A DNA stretch of 41,387 nt, from assembly GCA_005787565.1 (NCBI GenBank), contig SYAP01000349.1, positions 1 to 41,387 of the forward strand, written 5' to 3'. Made by a program: the position numbers and the translations under genes. Shown here piece after piece: positions 34,449-41,387 of this stretch. How positions within the stretch are numbered: position 1 is the first letter of the stretch; every line of letters begins with the position of its first letter. The stretch comes from Verrucomicrobiaceae bacterium. Its GTDB lineage: Bacteria > Verrucomicrobiota > Verrucomicrobiia > Verrucomicrobiales > Akkermansiaceae. The notes under the pieces were generated by a model. The model worked only from the letters and a program-made list of their open reading frames with translations, ran no database searches and had not been told where the DNA came from.

Positions 34449-35078
34449 ATGAAGACGTTTACCGCTGATGATTTGGAGTCGATGGAGAAGCTGGCGCGTG
34501 TGCAGTTGATTACGTCGCTGCCTGGGGCGAAGCCGATCAGTTTGATTGGGACGACGGATGGGGAGGGGCGGACGAATCTGGCTCCATTCTCGAGTGTGGT
34601 GCATTTGGGATCGAACCCACCGTTGTTAGGGATGGTTAGCCGGCCGGATTTGGTGGAGCGGCACACGCTGGCGAATCTGATGGAAACGGGTGCTTGGACG
34701 ATCAATCACTTGCATGAGGGGATTCTGGATGCGGCGCATCAGTGTTCGGCGCGATATGACAAGGAGGTCTCGGAGTTTGAGGCGGCGGGTCTAACGGAGT
34801 GTTGGGTGGAGGGGTTTGCCGCGCCGTTTGTGGCGGAGTCGCGGTTCCGGATGGGGTTGGAGCTGGAGGATCTGGTGGACATCTCGGCGAACGGGACGCG
34901 GTTGATCATCGGGCGGGTGGTGTTGGTGCAGTTGGATGGTGAGGTGGCGGCGGATGGGTCGGTGGATTTGCCGGGTCTGGGCTGTCTCGCATCGACGGCT
35001 TTGGACACTTATTTCTCGCTGCAGCCCTTGGCGAGGCTGGCTTATGCGAAGCCGGATCGTGAACCCCGGAGGATCTAA
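34449..35078 (+). CDS. Flavin reductase-like FMN-binding split-barrel protein
   Basis: The 209-residue protein matches the flavin reductase-like (DIM6/NTAB) family. Seen motifs are RVQLITSLPGAKPISLIGTT near the start, TNLAPFSSVVHLGSNPPLLG (about 43-62), KDT-like SRPDLVERHTLANL and WTINHLHE (about 83-90). It then has the 'HQCSARYDKEVSEFEAAGL' region typical of the family. Members bind FMN and many reduce free flavins with NAD(P)H. It sits between an SDR and a flavin-dependent photolyase/cryptochrome, so supply of reduced flavin to the latter is an attractive inference. Its stop codon TAA is part of the recurrent CTAACA word and lies 4 bp before the next start. Confidence 0.88.
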   Translation: MKTFTADDLESMEKLARVQLITSLPGAKPISLIGTTDGEGRTNLAPFSSVVHLGSNPPLLGMVSRPDLVERHTLANLMETGAWTINHLHEGILDAAHQCSARYDKEVSEFEAAGLTECWVEGFAAPFVAESRFRMGLELEDLVDISANGTRLIIGRVVLVQLDGEVAADGSVDLPGLGCLASTALDTYFSLQPLARLAYAKPDREPRRI

Positions 35079-35082
35079 CATC

Positions 35083-36588
35083 ATGGAGATTTCGCTGATT
35101 TATCCGCACCAGTTGTTTCAGCGGCATCCGGCGCTGGCGAAGGGGAGGGCGGTGTTATTGATCGAGGACCCGTTGATTTTTGGAAATGATCCGCATTGGC
35201 CGCTGGCGGTGCACCGGCAGAAGCTGGTGCTGCATCGGGCATCGATGAGCGCGTACGCGGCGGAGTTGCGGGGTGCGGGATACGAGGTGACGCGTGTCGA
35301 GGCGGCGGATGGGGCGGAGGTGGACAGTGCGGGATTGTTGGAGGGGCATCTTCCGGCGGAGGTCAAGGTTTTGCATCTAGTGGATGTGGCGGATGATGTA
35401 TTGGAGCGTAGGTTGCGGAGGTTTGCGGGGGGGCGGGGGATTTCGCTGAAGGTGCATGCGTCGCCGAATTTCCTGAGTCCGGCGGAGTTTCTAACAAGCC
35501 ATCTTGCGGGGAAGAAGAAGCCGTTCATGGCGAGGTTTTACGAGGCGCAGCGGCGGCGGATGGGGTTGTTGTTGGAGGATGATGGATCGCCGATGGGAGG
35601 GAAGTGGTCGTTCGATGCGGAGAACCGTGAGAAGCTGCCGAAGCATCATGCGGTGCCAACGGAGCCTCGTGCCAAGGCGGGTGAGGAGGTGGCAGAGGCG
35701 ATCGACTATGTTTCCCGTAGATTTCCGGGGAATCCCGGTTCGTTGGAGTCGTTCCGGTGGCCGGTGACGCGGGTGGCGGCGGAGAAGTGGTTGGATGCGT
35801 TCATCGTCGAGCGATTCGCGGACTTCGGGAGGTTTGAGGATGCGATTTCGACGCGGCATGCGTTTTTGAATCATTCGGCGATCACGCCTGCGCTGAACAT
35901 CGGGTTGTTGGATCCGGGTGATGTGGTGCGGCGGGTGGTTTTCCATGCGGCGAGGTCGGGGAAGATTCCGATGAACTCGCTGGAGGGTTTTGTGAGGCAG
36001 GTGATCGGTTGGCGGGAGTTCATGCAGGGAGTTTACCGGCATCGCGGGGTGGAGATCCGAAATGGGAATTTCTGGAATTTCACTCGGCCGATGCCGAAGG
36101 GGTTTTATGACGGGACGACGGGGATTCCGCCGGTGGACCGGGTGATCCGGCAGGTTCTAGCAGAGGGGTGGTGCCATCACATCGAGCGGTTGATGGTTTT
36201 GGGGAATTTCATGTTGCTGTGCAGGATCCGGCCGGATGATGTTTACCGGTGGTTCATGGAGCTGTTCGTGGATGCGTATGACTGGGTGATGGTGCCGAAT
36301 GTTTATGGCATGTCCCAGTTCGCGGATGGGGGGACTTTCACGACGAAGCCTTATCTATCAGGATCGAACTACATCCGGAAGATGTCGGATGAGCCGGCGG
36401 GGGAGTGGTGTGCGGTGTGGGATGGCTTGTTCTGGACGTTCATCGCGGATCATCGGGATTTTTTCCTGAGGAACCCGCGATTGGCGATGATGGCAAGGAC
36501 GTGGGAGAAGCAGACGCCCGCGAAGCAAGCGGCGCACCGGGATGCGGCGGAGGGGTTTCTCCGGTCTATCAGTTCTTGCGGTTCTTGA
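35083..36588 (+). CDS. Photolyase/cryptochrome of the FeS-BCP (PhrB) lineage, cluster ligands incomplete
   Basis: ATG 35083 follows a GGAGG Shine-Dalgarno site at 35067-35071 and gives 501 residues; a longer in-frame extension overlaps the flavin reductase gene. The N-terminal antenna-like domain starts EISLIYPHQLFQRHPAL. The FAD-binding helical domain contains GFVRQVIGWREFM (about 302-314), CHHIERLMVLGNFML (364-378) and DAYDWVMVPNVYGMSQFADG (397-416), which are signatures of bacterial (6-4) photolyases of the PhrB type. These normally ligate a [4Fe-4S] cluster with four Cys. Here Cys364 and Cys443 fit two positions. The MSDYCxxC-type pair appears deleted: MSDEPAGEWC is all that remains. It is either a cluster-less DNA photolyase or a cryptochrome-like photoreceptor. 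Confidence 0.9.
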   Translation: MEISLIYPHQLFQRHPALAKGRAVLLIEDPLIFGNDPHWPLAVHRQKLVLHRASMSAYAAELRGAGYEVTRVEAADGAEVDSAGLLEGHLPAEVKVLHLVDVADDVLERRLRRFAGGRGISLKVHASPNFLSPAEFLTSHLAGKKKPFMARFYEAQRRRMGLLLEDDGSPMGGKWSFDAENREKLPKHHAVPTEPRAKAGEEVAEAIDYVSRRFPGNPGSLESFRWPVTRVAAEKWLDAFIVERFADFGRFEDAISTRHAFLNHSAITPALNIGLLDPGDVVRRVVFHAARSGKIPMNSLEGFVRQVIGWREFMQGVYRHRGVEIRNGNFWNFTRPMPKGFYDGTTGIPPVDRVIRQVLAEGWCHHIERLMVLGNFMLLCRIRPDDVYRWFMELFVDAYDWVMVPNVYGMSQFADGGTFTTKPYLSGSNYIRKMSDEPAGEWCAVWDGLFWTFIADHRDFFLRNPRLAMMARTWEKQTPAKQAAHRDAAEGFLRSISSCGS

Positions 36589-37960
36589 ACCATTTGCGGA
36601 AGTCGCCGCCGCGCCATTCGGGGAGGGTGCGTTGGCCGAGCCATTCCTGGAGGGGTTTGACGGGAGCGACTTCGATGGGGAGGTGGTTCATCGCTTTCGA
36701 CATGGTCATGGCGGTGCGCCAGAGCGACGGTGAGGTGGCGAGGGTGGCGAAGGGTGACATGGGGATGGCGCCGGCGGAGGGGACGGCCTCGCGTTTTGCC
36801 TTGTCGCGGAGGCGGAGCAGGAGGTCGGGGATGGGGATGTCGACGGGGCAGACTTCGTTGCAAGCGCCGCAGAGGGAGGAGGCTTTGGGGAGGTCGGCGA
36901 GTTCAGGGAAGCGATCGCCGAAGAGGAGAGGTGATAGAACCGCGCCGACGGGACCGCCGTAGGTGGAGCGGTAGGCGTGGCCGGAGGCCTGGCGATAGAC
37001 GGGGCAGACGTTCTGGCAGGCGCCGCAGCGGATGCAGCGGAGGATTTCCCGGCAGTTTGAGGCGAGGACATCGGTGCGGCCGTTGTCCATGAAGACGACG
37101 TGCATGTGGTCCGGGCCGTCGGGTTGGTTGGGGGAGCGCGGGCCGTTGATGAACTCGGTGTAGACGGTGAGTTGCTGGCCGGTGGCGGACCGCCCTAACA
37201 GGTTGAGGAAGACGGCGAGGTCTTTTTCCTCGGGGATGACTTTTTCGATTCCGACGAGGGCGATGTGGACGGGGACGGGGGCCATGCCGAAGCGCGAGTT
37301 GCCCTCGTTGGTGACGAGTGCGAGGCGGCCGGTGTCCGCGCAGACGAAATTGGCGCCGGTGATGCCGGCTTGGGCGAGCATGTATTTCTCGCGGAGGTGG
37401 ACGCGGGCGCGGCGGGTGATGGTTTCGGGGTCGTCGTTGTAGTCGCCGCCGATGCCTTCGCGGAGGAAGGTGCGGGCGATTTCGCGGCGGTTTTTATGGA
37501 TGATGGGTTTGACGATGTGTGAGGGCTCGTCGCCATCGAGCTGGATGATGAATTCGCCGAGGTCGGATTCGAGGCACTCGATGCCGTTTTCGATGAGGAA
37601 GGGGTTGAGGTGGATTTCCTCGGCGGCCATGGATTTCGACTTGGTGAGCCGGGTGACCTCGTGTGAGCGGAGGATGGAGAGGATGGTTTGGCGGGCGTCC
37701 TCATCGGTGGCGGCGAAGTGGACGTGGACGCCGCGGTCGGTGAGGGATTTCTCGGCTTTGGCGAGGTAGGTGCCGAGGTGGTGGAGGGTGTGGTCCTTGA
37801 TGGCTCCGGCGAGTTTGCGGAGGGCGTTGGGGTTTTCGTAATCGGCGTTGAGGACCTGGTAGCGTTTTTCGGTTCCGGACGAGGATCCATCGATGACGGA
37901 TGCTTGTTTTTCATCCGTGATGTTCCGCGCGTAGAGGTCGATCGGTTGGTGGGTCACCAT
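36569..37960 (-). CDS. lutB: LutB-like iron-sulfur protein
   Basis: The 463-residue protein matches LutB/YkgF, the iron-sulfur component of the LutABC L-lactate dehydrogenase complex. The N-terminal LUD domain includes TKSKSMAAEEIHLN (about 106-119), GANFVCADTGRLALVTNEGN (202-221) and GIEKVIPEEKDL. Ferredoxin-like motifs follow at C309-xx-C312-xx-C315-xxx-C319-P and C364-xx-C367-xxx-C371-P, then a C-terminal tail ending FRKWFKNRKN. The usual partners LutA and LutC are not adjacent: the upstream gene is dnaN and the downstream gene converges. It may be an orphan subunit or have partners elsewhere. Its 3' end overlaps the photolyase gene by 20 bp, tail to tail. Confidence 0.92.
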   Translation of the reverse strand: MVTHQPIDLYARNITDEKQASVIDGSSSGTEKRYQVLNADYENPNALRKLAGAIKDHTLHHLGTYLAKAEKSLTDRGVHVHFAATDEDARQTILSILRSHEVTRLTKSKSMAAEEIHLNPFLIENGIECLESDLGEFIIQLDGDEPSHIVKPIIHKNRREIARTFLREGIGGDYNDDPETITRRARVHLREKYMLAQAGITGANFVCADTGRLALVTNEGNSRFGMAPVPVHIALVGIEKVIPEEKDLAVFLNLLGRSATGQQLTVYTEFINGPRSPNQPDGPDHMHVVFMDNGRTDVLASNCREILRCIRCGACQNVCPVYRQASGHAYRSTYGGPVGAVLSPLLFGDRFPELADLPKASSLCGACNEVCPVDIPIPDLLLRLRDKAKREAVPSAGAIPMSPFATLATSPSLWRTAMTMSKAMNHLPIEVAPVKPLQEWLGQRTLPEWRGGDFRKWFKNRKN

Positions 37961-38031
37961 GCGGGGAGTAACGCCGAGCGATGGCGTCCGGTCAACGCCG
38001 ATTGAGCGATAAGGAACGAATCTTGTGAGGG

Positions 38032-38052
38032 GCCGCCGGGGTAAGCGGCGGC
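38032..38052 (-). terminator. Hairpin downstream of dnaN
   Basis: GCCGCCG at 38032-38038 pairs with CGGCGGC at 38046-38052 across a 7-nt loop, 15 bp beyond the dnaN stop in the direction of transcription. No T-run follows, so it is at best a Rho-assisted terminator or an mRNA-stabilising stem between dnaN and the lutB-like gene. Confidence 0.45.
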
Positions 38053-38066
38053 TTGAGGAGGGGGTG

Positions 38067-39164
38067 TCAGTTCGTCACGCGCATGGGCATGAGGACGTAG
38101 AGGAAGGAGCCTTCGATGCGGAGAACGCCTGGGCTCATTTCGTCGATGAGGTCGAGGTAGACGTTTTCGGTATCGAGGGCGCGGAGGGGAGCCTGGAGGA
38201 ATTCCGGGTTGAAGGCGATCTGCATGTTGGGGCCGGTGTAGGCGACGTCCATGGATTCCTGGGCTTCTCCGACGTCCGGGGAGTTGGCGGTGACTTCGAT
38301 GTGGTTCTCGCTGAAGACGAGCTTTACGGAGTTCGACTTGTCGGAGGAGAGGAGGGAAACGCGGCGGACGGTTTCGAGGAGGGCCTCGCGGGAAATGACG
38401 ACGCGTTCGTTGCTGTCGCCGGGGATGACCTGGCGGTAGTTCGGGTAGTTTCCTTCGATGAGTTTGCTGGCGAGCAGGCTGTCACCGATGGCGAAGGAGA
38501 TTTGGTTTTCGTTGAGTTTGACGACGACTTCGCCGGCATCGCCGAGGAGGCGTTGGAGTTCCTGGACGGCCTTGGTGGGGATGATGATGTCGGTTTCGTG
38601 GGAGGCAGGGAATTCCAGGTCGGAATCGGCCATGGCGAGGCGGCGGCCATCGGTGGCGACGAGGGTGAGTTTGCCTTCACGGAAGGAGGCGTAGATGCCG
38701 TTGAGGACGTAGCGGGTTTCGTCGCTGGAGATGGCGTAGGAGGTTTTCTTGAGGCCATCGCGGAGGACGGGCTGGGAGATGCGGAATTCCTTTGCACCTT
38801 CGAAGTCGGGAAGGGGTGGGAATTCGGCTTCACCGAGGCCGATGATTTTGAAATAGGACGGGCCGCTGCGGATGGAGGCGTGGTTTTTCGAGTCAACGGA
38901 GACTTCGACTTCGCTGGCGGGCAGCTCGCGGATGATGCTGACGAGGCGTTTGGCGGGAAGCGTGGTGGCGCCTTCCTTTTCGATTTCCGCTTCAACGGAG
39001 CCGGTGATGCCGACGTCGAGGTCGGTGGTGGTGAAGCGCAGGCGACCGTCGCGGGCGACGAGCAGCACGTTGGAGAGGATCGGCAGGGTGGTGCGGGAGC
39101 TGACGACGTGCTGGACCTTTTGTAGGCCATCGAGGAACGCTTCCTTGGAGATACGGAACTTCAT
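38067..39164 (-). CDS. dnaN: DNA polymerase III beta subunit (sliding clamp)
   Basis: ATG 39164 gives the canonical start MKFRISKEAFLDGLQKV and 365 residues, the normal clamp length; an open 62-residue upstream extension is not conserved-looking. The three clamp domains are recognisable: SRTTLPILSNVLLVARDGRL with TTTDLDVGI (domain 1), YVLNGIYASFREGKLTLVATDGRRLA (domain 2) and the C-terminal FLYVLMPMRVTN (domain 3). The ring encircles DNA and tethers DNA polymerase III and other partners. It is not adjacent to dnaA or recF here, so this window need not be the origin. DnaA-box-like words lie 65-84 bp upstream. Confidence 0.97.
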   Translation of the reverse strand: MKFRISKEAFLDGLQKVQHVVSSRTTLPILSNVLLVARDGRLRFTTTDLDVGITGSVEAEIEKEGATTLPAKRLVSIIRELPASEVEVSVDSKNHASIRSGPSYFKIIGLGEAEFPPLPDFEGAKEFRISQPVLRDGLKKTSYAISSDETRYVLNGIYASFREGKLTLVATDGRRLAMADSDLEFPASHETDIIIPTKAVQELQRLLGDAGEVVVKLNENQISFAIGDSLLASKLIEGNYPNYRQVIPGDSNERVVISREALLETVRRVSLLSSDKSNSVKLVFSENHIEVTANSPDVGEAQESMDVAYTGPNMQIAFNPEFLQAPLRALDTENVYLDLIDEMSPGVLRIEGSFLYVLMPMRVTN

Positions 39165-39228
39165 GGTGGGGAAAGCCGGGATTGGATGCGGGAGAGTTTC
39201 CGATTTCGTCCGCCCTTGGCAAGACTTC

Positions 39229-39248
39229 TGTGAGCAATGTGTGAATAA
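39229..39248. promoter_or_regulatory. Pair of DnaA-box-like 9-mers upstream of dnaN
   Basis: TGTGAATAA at 39240-39248 is the complement of TTATTCACA, which fits the relaxed DnaA consensus TTWTNCACA. TGTGAGCAA at 39229-39237 starts 11 bp earlier and is a two-mismatch relative. Both lie between the divergent dnaN and small-lipoprotein genes. Regulation of dnaN by DnaA is inferred only. One good box can easily occur by chance. Confidence 0.3.
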
Positions 39249-39340
39249 GGCGGGGGAATCCGCTGGGGGTGGCGAGGATGCCATGCGGACGTGCAAAATT
39301 TCACTTCTCTTAAGTAAATTTCTCGGGTAAGGGGGAACGC

Positions 39341-39511
39341 ATGAAGCCACTGCTGCTGATTTTCTCCGTTCTCGGGCTGCTCGCGTTGAACAGCTGCAAC
39401 ACGTTCATTGGCATTGGCCGTGACATCAAGGAGGGCTATCAGTGGTCGGCCCGGAAAATTCAGGAGGGCAACCAGCCGCCAGCCGAGGAGTATGGCGCGC
39501 CGGTTTATTGA
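39341..39511 (+). CDS. Entericidin-like small lipoprotein
   Basis: This 56-residue gene is preceded by a purine-rich ribosome-binding site (GGTAAGGGGGAA at about 39325-39337). The product opens MKPLLLIFSVLGLLALNSCN, a lipoprotein signal with Cys19 in NSC, and continues TFIGIGRDIKEGYQWSARKI. The 'SCNT..GIGRDI..G' pattern matches the entericidin EcnA/B family of tiny membrane lipoproteins. In E. coli these form a toxin/antidote pair expressed in stationary phase. Only one member is present here, and its role is uncertain. It is transcribed away from dnaN. Confidence 0.8.
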   Translation: MKPLLLIFSVLGLLALNSCNTFIGIGRDIKEGYQWSARKIQEGNQPPAEEYGAPVY

Positions 39512-39549
39512 GGGTTGAAATCGAGGATTTGGCCGCGAGCCGGGGTTCT

Positions 39550-40008
39550 TCAGGGCACCCGGAAGATTTCGTTGGTGGTGGGGTCGCGTGCCAATTCGCC
39601 GCGGCGGATATCCCTGACGTCGACGACGTTGTAGGGCGGGTAGGGGCTGATGACGTGGTTGGGATTGTCGGTGCGGCGTGCGACCGGGTAATCGCGGGTG
39701 GGTTGGGGAGCAGGGCCGTAGCGGCCGTCATTGTTTCCGCCGTAGTTGTTTCCGTAGGCTTCCCGCTGGGCGGCTTCGCGGCGTTGTGCGTCTTCGCGGA
39801 GGGCTCCGACGCCCGTGCCGACGGCTGCGCCGATGGCGGCACCGCGGATGACGTCTCCGGAGTCATTTCCAGCGATGGCTCCGAGGGCACCGCCGCCGAG
39901 AGCGCCGATGGCGGCCCCTTGTTGTTGTTGAGGGCTGCAGGAAGCGGCGAAAATCACAAGGGCGATGGAGCCGATGAGCGAGGTGGATCTGATGGAAGGC
40001 ATGTGCAT
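39550..40008 (-). CDS. Glycine-zipper lipoprotein
   Basis: The 152-residue protein has a lipoprotein signal (SLIGSIALVIFAASC, Cys at about 24); MPS at 40002 is an alternative start. A glycine zipper follows at about 31-70 (GAAIGALGGGALGAIAG and RGAAIGAAVGTGVGALRED), as in the YMGG/Rickettsia 17-kDa-like envelope proteins. The C-terminal half is Gly/Asn/Pro/Tyr-rich and ends with a small motif (DPTTNEIFRVP). Glycine-zipper helices pack in membranes or oligomerise; no enzymatic function is indicated. It converges on the entericidin-like gene with a gap of 38 bp. Confidence 0.85.
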   Translation of the reverse strand: MHMPSIRSTSLIGSIALVIFAASCSPQQQQGAAIGALGGGALGAIAGNDSGDVIRGAAIGAAVGTGVGALREDAQRREAAQREAYGNNYGGNNDGRYGPAPQPTRDYPVARRTDNPNHVISPYPPYNVVDVRDIRRGELARDPTTNEIFRVP

Positions 40009-40029
40009 GGGACGTGGGTTGGTGGGAAA

Positions 40030-40866
40030 CTATTCACCGCCTGTGCGAGAGAGCAAGTGTCGTGAGAGGATGGCGAGTTTGCGGGCTTTTGAGAGGCTGT
40101 AGCGCTTTTTGAAGACTTTGAAGCCATCGGCCCGCATTTTGTTCAAAACCGTCCGGTAGATTTCGCCCATGATGCGTGCGGGCAGGAGCGCCTGGCGGTC
40201 GGCCGGAGGCAAGGCGGCCTCGGCGGCCTGATAGAGCGAGTCCGCGCGATCGGCCTCGAATGCCATGAGCGCGAGGAAACGTCCGTCGTGGACCCGGCCG
40301 ATGAGGTCGCGCTCGGTGTATTGGAAGCGTGCGAGGTCGGCGAGCGGCAGATAGATCCGTGCGCTGTTAGAAAGATCTTCGGCGACATCACGGAGGATGT
40401 TGGTGAGCTGGAGGGCGTGGCCGAGCGCGACGGCATAGGTTTCCGATCCGGGGTCCTTGCAGCCGAAGAGGCGGATGGAAACGAGGCCGACCGCGCAGGC
40501 GACTTTCCACGTGTATTGCTGCAAGTCCTCCCAGGTGCCGAAGCGTTGGGGGTAAAGATCCATCGCGCAGCCGTCGATGATGGCGCAGAGGAGGTCGTTG
40601 GGAATCTGGTGGCGGTCACGGAGTTCGATCACCTCGCGCTGGAAGGGATCGGGTTCGGGAAAGCCGTCTAACAATCCGTTTTTCCAAGCGTCCAACATCG
40701 CCTTGCGTTCGGCTGGAGGGTGGGTTGGCTCGTCTGCAAGGTCGTCCATGGTCCGGCAGAATGCGTAGAAAACGACCATGTCATCCCGCCGTTCGCGCGG
40801 GAGGATGTTGAGGGCGATGGCGAGGTTGGATTTCGCCTTGCGGGTGATTTCCGAGGAGACGGACAC
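40030..40866 (-). CDS. Squalene/phytoene synthase family protein (HpnC/HpnD-like)
   Basis: I prefer GTG 40866, which gives a start like family members (VSSEITRKAKSNLAIAL) and 278 residues; GTG 40911 would add 15 residues overlapping the signal peptidase gene. Both aspartate-rich motifs of head-to-head prenyl synthases are present: DDLAD at about 41-45 and DVAED (in NILRDVAEDL) at about 160-164. FYAFCRTMDDLADE, CAVGLVSIRLFGC and IYLPLADLARF also fit. These enzymes join two farnesyl diphosphates to presqualene diphosphate, or two geranylgeranyl diphosphates to phytoene. The HpnD-like spacing favours hopanoid/squalene synthesis, but no other hpn or crt gene is visible, so the product is open. 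Confidence 0.88.
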   Translation of the reverse strand: MSVSSEITRKAKSNLAIALNILPRERRDDMVVFYAFCRTMDDLADEPTHPPAERKAMLDAWKNGLLDGFPEPDPFQREVIELRDRHQIPNDLLCAIIDGCAMDLYPQRFGTWEDLQQYTWKVACAVGLVSIRLFGCKDPGSETYAVALGHALQLTNILRDVAEDLSNSARIYLPLADLARFQYTERDLIGRVHDGRFLALMAFEADRADSLYQAAEAALPPADRQALLPARIMGEIYRTVLNKMRADGFKVFKKRYSLSKARKLAILSRHLLSRTGGE

Positions 40867-40871
40867 GGGAG

Positions 40872-41387
40872 TCAGCGGATGAAGCCCCAGTGACCTGTGG
40901 AGAACGGCCACAATGAGAAAAGCGCGGGGCCGACGAGGTTGAATTCCTTGACCTGGCCCCAGTAGCGGGAGTCGAGCGAGTTCATGGTGTTGTCTCCGAG
41001 TGCGGCGTATTCGCGCATGCCTACCGGTGCCTTGTCCCGGAGGAAAAGGGTTCGTCCGGAGGAGTCGAGATATTGGGGCAGGGTCCGGCCGTTTTCCGGA
41101 GCCCGCTCGGGGCGTGCGAGGGTGTATCCCGGGTGTTCCGGTTTGAAGGGGGGCTCGCCGGCGGCAACGCGTTGGATGCCGGGTTCGTTGGCGATCCTGC
41201 CATCGACCAACAGATTTGGCTCATCGATGGAGAGGGTGTCTCCGGGCACGCCACAGAGGCGCTTGATGTAATGGGAGCCCGCCGCCTGTTCTCCGCTGCG
41301 TTCATGGATGCCGCGGATGCCGATGGTGTCGAAAACGAAAACCTCGCCACGATCCGGCCGGCGGAAGTGATAGGAGAACTTGTCGAC
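40872..41387 (-). CDS. lepB: Signal peptidase I, 5'-truncated by the window edge
   Basis: The frame is open to the window end and ends at TGA 40872; 171 residues are visible. HYIKRLCGVPGDTLSI contains the catalytic Lys of the Ser/Lys dyad and the GxPGD motif. GDNTMNSLDSRYWG is the conserved box E (GDNxxxSxDSR). The nucleophilic Ser region lies outside the window. The insert between these motifs (EHPGYTLARPERAPENGRTL) is of the longer kind. The C-terminus ends in a hydrophobic segment (PALFSLWPFSTGHWGF). It cleaves signal peptides on the periplasmic face of the inner membrane. It is probably co-transcribed with the prenyl synthase gene 5 bp downstream. Confidence 0.95.
   Translation of the reverse strand, partial: VDKFSYHFRRPDRGEVFVFDTIGIRGIHERSGEQAAGSHYIKRLCGVPGDTLSIDEPNLLVDGRIANEPGIQRVAAGEPPFKPEHPGYTLARPERAPENGRTLPQYLDSSGRTLFLRDKAPVGMREYAALGDNTMNSLDSRYWGQVKEFNLVGPALFSLWPFSTGHWGFIR

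Noticed and set aside
38025-39125. Rightward frame of 366 codons rich in Gly, Val, Asp and Glu
   Set aside because: It is antisense to dnaN. Acidic/Gly-rich antisense frames arise here because the + strand is G-rich.
1-41387. CRISPR arrays, phage or integrase genes, and defence systems
   Set aside because: No regularly spaced short repeats, integrase, transposase, nuclease or toxin-antitoxin operon was found, apart from one entericidin-like lipoprotein.

Overview
The window looks like chromosomal DNA of a G+C-rich Gram-negative bacterium of the Verrucomicrobia, most likely order Verrucomicrobiales (Luteolibacter/Haloferula-like). The lineage is inferred from a giant autotransporter-associated beta-strand-repeat protein without a barrel, a Verru_Chthon-cassette-A-like prepilin of about 1,200 residues, and secreted proteins ending in a 'GW...FFRL' type tail. 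No rRNA, tRNA, CRISPR array, IS element or phage gene was seen. The + strand is strongly G-rich in most of the window: + genes mostly use G-ending codons and - genes C-ending codons. This suggests one replichore, with + probably the leading strand.

Layout. 0-6.7 kb: a truncated unknown gene, then a leftward set: a four-helix membrane protein, a GNAT acetyltransferase fused to a FlaR-like P-loop kinase, a YafK-type L,D-transpeptidase, a secreted GH20 hexosaminidase and methionyl-tRNA synthetase. A REP-like double-hairpin element lies at about 1.03-1.07 kb. 6.8-21.5 kb: a rightward locus starting with a helically phased GTCAC array that resembles a PhoB box. It encodes a TonB-dependent receptor, a surface beta-helix protein made of two tandem copies of one domain of about 490 residues, a DUF3450 protein, an N-terminally extended ExbB (TtpC-like), a second ExbB, ExbD, TonB, a TPR protein, an OprO/OprP-type phosphate-selective porin and an unrecognised secreted protein. 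21.5-29.7 kb (leftward): a lipoprotein trypsin-like protease, a prepilin, a glycerophosphodiester phosphodiesterase, a strong terminator and the 1,760-residue beta-strand-repeat protein. 30.1-36.6 kb (rightward): the large prepilin-like protein, then a tight SDR / flavin reductase / photolyase-cryptochrome group. 36.6-41.4 kb (mostly leftward): LutB-like iron-sulfur protein, DnaN, an entericidin-like small lipoprotein (+), a glycine-zipper lipoprotein, a squalene/phytoene synthase family protein and truncated signal peptidase I.

The 6.8-21.5 kb locus is the main point of interest. It combines an outer-membrane receptor, a duplicated surface beta-helix protein, a dedicated Vibrio TonB2/TtpC-type energy module and a phosphate-porin homologue behind a Pho-box-like array. 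The inferred role is phosphate-starvation-induced uptake of a phosphorus source; the ligand is unknown. About 7.7-18.1 kb of it lacks the strand-biased codon use of its flanks. A second window-wide signal is an apparent excess of the hexamer TGTTAG/CTAACA over its sister words.
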